A stretch of 19,283 nt of DNA from DASULA01 sp036278435 (lineage in GTDB: Bacteria; Actinomycetota; Actinomycetes; Mycobacteriales; DASULA01): the NCBI GenBank assembly GCA_036278435.1, contig DASULA010000362.1, positions 1 through 19,283 of the forward strand. The letters run 5' to 3'. Numbering within the stretch: the first letter of the stretch is position 1; the number at the start of each line of letters is the position of its first letter. This document shows positions 15,471 through 19,283 of this stretch, piece by piece. The notes beneath the pieces were generated by a model, which saw only the letters and a list, made by a program, of their open reading frames with translations, searched no databases and was not told where the DNA came from. A program made the translations under genes and the position numbers.

Positions 15471-16577
15471 ATGACCAGCTCCAGCACCGTGCCGGTGGAC
15501 CGCGTTGAGGTCGCCGTCTTTGAGTTCCCGACCGACGCACCCGAGTCCGACGGCACCCTGTGGTGGGACTGCACCACCATGGTCCTGGTGACCGCCTTCG
15601 CCGGCGACCAGGTCGGCCTCGGCTACACCTACGCCGGACCCGCAGCGGCGACCGTGGTCACCGGCACGCTGGCGAGTGTCGTCACCGGGCGCGACGCCCT
15701 CACCCCGACCGCGTCCTGGGCCGCGATGCAGCGCCAGGTGCGCAACCTGGGCAAGCCCGGCCTGGTGGCGGAGGCGATCTCGGCGGTCGACATCGCCCTG
15801 TGGGACCTGCACGCCCGGCTGCTCGACGTCCCGGTGTCGGTGGCGCTCGGCGCGCTTCACGAGCAGGTCCCGGTCTATGGCAGCGGCGGCTTCACCTCCT
15901 ACGACGACCAACAGCTCAGCGGCCAACTGGAGGACTGGGTGGACGCGGGCATCCCCCGGGTCAAGATCAAGGTCGGCCGTGACCCCGACGCCGACGCCCA
16001 CCGGGTCGCGGTGGCCCGCAGTGCGATCGGTGAGGACACCGAGCTGTTCGTCGACGCCAACGGCGCGTACACCCGCAAGCAGGCGCTGTGGTGGGCGAAC
16101 TGGTACGCCCAGTACGACATCCGCTGGTTTGAGGAACCGGTCAGCTCCGATGACCTGACCGGGCTGCGGCTGCTGCGTGACGCCGGCCCCGGCCGGCTCG
16201 ACATCGCGGCGGGGGAGTACGGCTACCACCTGCCCTACTTCCACCAGATGCTCAAGGCCGGTGCCGTGGACTGCCTGCAGGCCGACCCCACTCGGTGCCT
16301 GGGGTTCAGCGGGCTGCTGCGCGTCGCCGCCCTGTGCGACGCCCGCTCCATCGACCTGTCGCTGCACTGCGCGCCCCAGGTGAGCGCCCACGTCGCCGCG
16401 GCGGTGTGGCACCTGCGGCACCTGGAGTACTTCCACGACCACGTCCGCATCGAAGCCATGGTCTTCGACGGCGTGCTGGACCCCCAGCCGGGTGGCCTGC
16501 TGCGGCCGGACCGCTCCCGACCCGGGCTGGGCCTGCAGGTGCGCCAGGCCGACATCGAGAAGTACCGCGCCGCGTGA
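15471..16577 (+). CDS. Enolase-superfamily enzyme, mandelate racemase / sugar-acid dehydratase type
   Basis: The 368-residue protein shows the mandelate racemase/muconate lactonising enzyme fold. The KxK motif (Lys165, Lys167) carries the catalytic base, the Mg2+ ligands are Asp195 (VDANG), Glu221 (FEEP) and Glu249 (AGE), and His299 (SLHCAPQ) is the second acid/base. The His-containing set places it in the mandelate racemase subgroup, which is dominated by sugar-acid dehydratases. The exact acid cannot be read from sequence. The ATG at 15471 has AAGGAAGG 6 nt upstream and matches the normal N-terminus of the family, so an independent protein is likely even though the frame stays open upstream. 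Its presence behind a sugar-type GMC dehydrogenase and before two transporters fits aldonate or uronate catabolism. Confidence 0.92.
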   Translation: MTSSSTVPVDRVEVAVFEFPTDAPESDGTLWWDCTTMVLVTAFAGDQVGLGYTYAGPAAATVVTGTLASVVTGRDALTPTASWAAMQRQVRNLGKPGLVAEAISAVDIALWDLHARLLDVPVSVALGALHEQVPVYGSGGFTSYDDQQLSGQLEDWVDAGIPRVKIKVGRDPDADAHRVAVARSAIGEDTELFVDANGAYTRKQALWWANWYAQYDIRWFEEPVSSDDLTGLRLLRDAGPGRLDIAAGEYGYHLPYFHQMLKAGAVDCLQADPTRCLGFSGLLRVAALCDARSIDLSLHCAPQVSAHVAAAVWHLRHLEYFHDHVRIEAMVFDGVLDPQPGGLLRPDRSRPGLGLQVRQADIEKYRAA

Positions 16578-16624
16578 GGGCCGTCGCCGACCGGTCCGCG
16601 GATCCAAACCGGACTCGCAGACCC

Positions 16625-16666
16625 GCCACCCGCTCGGTGGCACCAGCGCCGGCGCCCGCGCCGGCG
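16625..16666 (+). promoter_or_regulatory. Two tandem perfect stem-loops before the transporter genes
   Basis: GCCACC/GGTGGC (16625-16630, 16636-16641) forms a 6-bp stem with a CGCTC loop. Five bases later CGCCGGCG is repeated (16647-16654 and 16659-16666); because this octamer is its own reverse complement, the two copies pair as an 8-bp stem around CCCG. No T-run follows. They could attenuate or stabilise the transcript between the enzyme and transporter genes. Confidence 0.4.
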
Positions 16667-16692
16667 GGCGACCACGGTAGGAGGGAGGCGTC

Positions 16693-17637
16693 GTGCTCGG
16701 CATCGCCGTGATGGTCACCGCGGCGCTGTGCAACGCCTGCGCCTCGGTCCTGCAGCGCAAGGCGAACAAGGCAGAGGACCCTTCCGAGCAGTTCTCCCTG
16801 CACATGTTCTGGGACCTGGTCCGCCGGCCGGCCTGGATCCTGGGCATCCTCACCATGCTCACCGGGTTCGTGCTGCACGCCGTGTCGATCTCCATCTCCC
16901 AGATCGCTCTCGTGCAGCCGCTGCTGGTGGCCGAGCTGCCGTTCACCCTGCTCGGGGCGGCGCTGACCTTCCACCTTCCGGTCGGCAAACGGGACTGGCT
17001 GGCGATCGGCATGGCCAGCATCGGGCTGGCTGCCTTCGTCGGCGCCCTGGCCCCGCACGGCGGGTCCGTCGGCCACGTCGATGCGGCCACCTGGGCGATT
17101 GCCATCGCCGTCACCGTGATCGGTGCCGGGGTGTTGGTGGCGCTGGGCTACCGCGGCAAGGACGAGCACCGGGCCGCCTTCCTGGGTGTTGCCACCGGCG
17201 CGATTTTCGGCCTGAACTCCTCCCTGATCGCGGGTGTCGGCGCGTCCCTGGCCGACGGCGGCGCCCTGCTCACTACGTGGCAGACCTACGGGGTGGCGAT
17301 CATCGCGCCCACCTCCTTCTTCCTGTTGCAAAACGCGCTGGCCGCGGGGAACCTCATCGCCTCCCAGCCCGGGCTCACCCTCACCAACCCGCTGGTCGCC
17401 GTCACCTACGGCCTGGTCGTCTTCCACGAGCAGACCCGGCAGGGCATCTACCTGTTCGCCGCAGTGACCGGCGCGCTGCTGATCTTCGCCGGCACCGTCC
17501 TGCTGTCCCGCTCCACGTTGCTGCAACCCGACTCCGGCGACCACCCACGCCGGGAACGAACCGAGCCGCGCCAGGAGGACCAGCGTCCCGAGCGGCTGCC
17601 CACCGCCGGTGACCGGCCACAAGATCGGCTCGGATGA
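16693..17637 (+). CDS. DMT-superfamily membrane transporter
   Basis: A 314-residue, very hydrophobic protein with about nine to ten membrane helices in the drug/metabolite transporter arrangement. It opens with MVTAALCNACASVLQRKANK, a typical first helix of actinobacterial DMT proteins, and carries the inner repeats QIALVQPLLVAELPFTLLG and SQPGLTLTNPLVAVTYGLVV near the helix pairs. The C-terminal 45 residues are charged and cytoplasmic. Substrate unknown; some relatives are described as NIPA-like. The GTG at 16693 follows a strong GGAGGGAGG. Its TGA overlaps the next start as ATGA, so it is coupled to the MFS gene. Import or export of the acid handled by the preceding enzyme is inference. Confidence 0.85.
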   Translation: MLGIAVMVTAALCNACASVLQRKANKAEDPSEQFSLHMFWDLVRRPAWILGILTMLTGFVLHAVSISISQIALVQPLLVAELPFTLLGAALTFHLPVGKRDWLAIGMASIGLAAFVGALAPHGGSVGHVDAATWAIAIAVTVIGAGVLVALGYRGKDEHRAAFLGVATGAIFGLNSSLIAGVGASLADGGALLTTWQTYGVAIIAPTSFFLLQNALAAGNLIASQPGLTLTNPLVAVTYGLVVFHEQTRQGIYLFAAVTGALLIFAGTVLLSRSTLLQPDSGDHPRRERTEPRQEDQRPERLPTAGDRPQDRLG

Positions 17638-19217
17638 GACCCGTGCAGGCGGCGCGGGACGGGTTCCGCCACACGCTCGCGGACAGGTTGCGCCAGGCGG
17701 TGGGCGGCCCGGCCCGGCTGCGGGTGGTGGTGCTGTTGGCGTGTGTGCTCGCACTGGAGTCGGCCGACACGGCCACGGTGGGTGCGGTCGCGGTGCAGCT
17801 GGAGCGGTCCCTGCACGTGGGCAACACCCAGATCGGGCTGCTGGCCACCGTCTCCACGGCGATCGGGGCGGCGGCAACCCTGCCCGTCGGGGCGCTGACC
17901 GACCGGGTCAACCGCACCCGATTGCTGACCGGCGCGATCGTGGCCTGGTCGGGCGCCATGATCGTCAGCGGCGCCGCGAGCTCCTACCTGATGCTGCTGA
18001 TCACCCGGCTGGCCCTCGGCGCAGTGGTGGCCACCGCCGGCCCCGCGGTGGCCTCGCTGACCGGTGACCTCTTTCCCGCCGCCGAGCGCGGCCGGATCTA
18101 CGGGTTCGTGCTGTCCGGGGAACTGGTCGGGGTCGGGATCGGCTTCCTGGTCTCCGGCGACATCGCCGCCGTGCTGTCCTGGCGATACTCGTTCTGGGCC
18201 CTGGCGGTCCCCGGCCTGGTGCTGGCTTGGGCGATGTGGCGGCTATTGCCCGAACCCGCCCGAGGCGGACAGTCCCGACTGCCGGTGGGGGCCGAGCAGA
18301 TCCCCGCCGCCGACCACATCGACCCAGCCGATCGGGCCACCGCCGTGCCACCTTCGGACCCCGGGGCCAACGACCAGGCGCGTGGCCAGTCGCCGACCGC
18401 CGACGCGGAAGGCAGCGTCGAAAAGAAGATCGAAGAAGAAGGCGTCCGGCCACACCAGGATTTGGTCCTACACTCCAGTCCGGCCGACCGTTCGCTTGGG
18501 TGGGCGGTGCGATACGTGCTGTCGATCCGCACGAACCGGGTTCTGATCCTGGCCTCCGCGTTGGGCTACTTCTTCTTCGCCGGATTGCGCACCTTCGCGG
18601 TCGTGTTCCTGCGCGACCGGTTCTCCATCGGACAGGGCCTGGCCAGCTCCCTGCTCGTCGTCCTCGGGGTCGGCGCGATCGTCGGGGTCCTTTTCACCGG
18701 CAGGCTGGGCGACTGGTTGATCGATCGCCGGCGCATCATCACCGCACGCCCCATGGTCGCGGGAACCTGCTTCCTGACCGCCGCGGGCATGTTCCTGCCC
18801 GGGTTACTGACCACCTCACTACTGGCCGCAGCACCACTGTTCTTCCTGGCCGCCGCCGGCCTCGGCGGCGCAAACCCTCCCCTGGACGCCGCCCGACTCG
18901 ACCTGATGCACCACGGCCTGTGGGGCCGTGCCGAGGCGGTTCGGACCGTGCTGCGCTCCGGCTTCGAAGCGATCGCCCCGCTCCTGTTCGGGTACGTGTC
19001 GACCCAGTTCGGGGCACACACCAGCGGCCTGGGCCACCCGATCGGCAACGCCGGCCCCGCCGGGGCCGGCCTCGACCACACCTTCCTGATCATGCTCACG
19101 CCGCTGGCAGCCGCCGGCCTACTGCTACTGCTGCGCGCCACAAAGACCTACCCACGCGACGTCGCCACCGCCCAAGCCTCCGAACATGCCACTGCCCACA
19201 CCGCACCTCCGATGTGA
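17634..19217 (+). CDS. MFS transporter
   Basis: The 527-residue protein has the twelve-helix major facilitator layout. The loop 2-3 signature appears as GALTDRVNRTRLL in the first half and TGRLGDWLIDRRRI in the second. The halves are separated by an unusually long, charged central loop (about residues 205-285, including SVEKKIEEEG). Helices are clear around VVVLLACVLALESADTATVG, FWALAVPGLVLAWAMW, LGYFFFAGLRTFAVVFL and LLTTSLLAAAPLFFLAAAG. The layout is compatible with the Spinster-like or drug/organic-acid groups of MFS; the substrate is unknown. The ATG at 17634 overlaps the DMT stop (ATGA), implying coupled expression. Nothing further is seen in the last 66 bases of the window. Confidence 0.9.
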   Translation: MRPVQAARDGFRHTLADRLRQAVGGPARLRVVVLLACVLALESADTATVGAVAVQLERSLHVGNTQIGLLATVSTAIGAAATLPVGALTDRVNRTRLLTGAIVAWSGAMIVSGAASSYLMLLITRLALGAVVATAGPAVASLTGDLFPAAERGRIYGFVLSGELVGVGIGFLVSGDIAAVLSWRYSFWALAVPGLVLAWAMWRLLPEPARGGQSRLPVGAEQIPAADHIDPADRATAVPPSDPGANDQARGQSPTADAEGSVEKKIEEEGVRPHQDLVLHSSPADRSLGWAVRYVLSIRTNRVLILASALGYFFFAGLRTFAVVFLRDRFSIGQGLASSLLVVLGVGAIVGVLFTGRLGDWLIDRRRIITARPMVAGTCFLTAAGMFLPGLLTTSLLAAAPLFFLAAAGLGGANPPLDAARLDLMHHGLWGRAEAVRTVLRSGFEAIAPLLFGYVSTQFGAHTSGLGHPIGNAGPAGAGLDHTFLIMLTPLAAAGLLLLLRATKTYPRDVATAQASEHATAHTAPPM

Positions 19218-19283
19218 CCTACAGACCTGACCGGCTCAAGCTCCCCGCCCGGCCGGCCCAGCCGGTGTCTCGCAAGCCGAACG

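Noticed and set aside
14787..17114. A 775-codon open frame on the minus strand
   Set aside because: It is antisense to the STAS/enolase/DMT genes; its composition is typical of GC-rich shadow frames and no family motif is visible.

Overview
This is a GC-rich window from an actinobacterium. Support comes from GC-biased codon use, GTG/TTG starts, strong GGAGG-type ribosome binding sites, and a remnant resembling a mycothiol-dependent DsbA-like reductase. I cannot fix the genus; Pseudonocardiales- or Geodermatophilales-type lineages would be a reasonable guess. No tRNA, rRNA, CRISPR, transposase or phage gene was seen.

Left part (1-3400). An M20 amidohydrolase runs off the left edge on the minus strand, divergent from a small atypical SDR protein on the plus strand. 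A convergent two-domain DUF427 protein follows. Behind it is a decayed stretch (2669-3186) with the C-terminal tail of a SulP anion transporter and an internal piece of a DsbA-family reductase.

Minus-strand group (3398-7974). A GH15 glucoamylase/trehalase-like enzyme is followed by a tightly coupled set: a tail-anchored SDR oxidoreductase, a small tail-anchored protein, a DUF2254 membrane protein, and possibly a short one-helix ORF. Consecutive members overlap by 4 nt (ATGA, GTGA, ATGA).

Plus-strand group (8286-19217). In order: a four-helix membrane protein, a gluconate-2-dehydrogenase subunit-3-like 'hitch-hiker' subunit, a GMC flavoprotein, a fusion of a five-helix cytochrome b domain with a sulfite-oxidase-type molybdopterin domain, a PoxB-like ThDP enzyme, a STAS-like segment open in frame into a mandelate-racemase-type enolase-superfamily enzyme, a DMT-type transporter and an MFS transporter. 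The first three genes overlap and are very probably one operon.

The most interesting reading is that the GMC protein, its small subunit and the cytochrome b/Mo fusion form one redox complex. The GMC protein has the C-x5-C-x3-C spacing known to hold a [3Fe-4S] cluster in FAD-glucose dehydrogenases. Neither soluble subunit has a Tat signal, and charge distribution places the Mo domain of the fusion on the cytoplasmic side. This suggests a cytoplasm-facing sugar or sugar-acid dehydrogenase that passes electrons to a membrane b-heme/Mo module instead of the usual periplasmic cytochrome c. The ThDP enzyme, the enolase-superfamily dehydratase/racemase and two transporters would supply or use the same carbon substrates. 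The complex and its substrate are inference.
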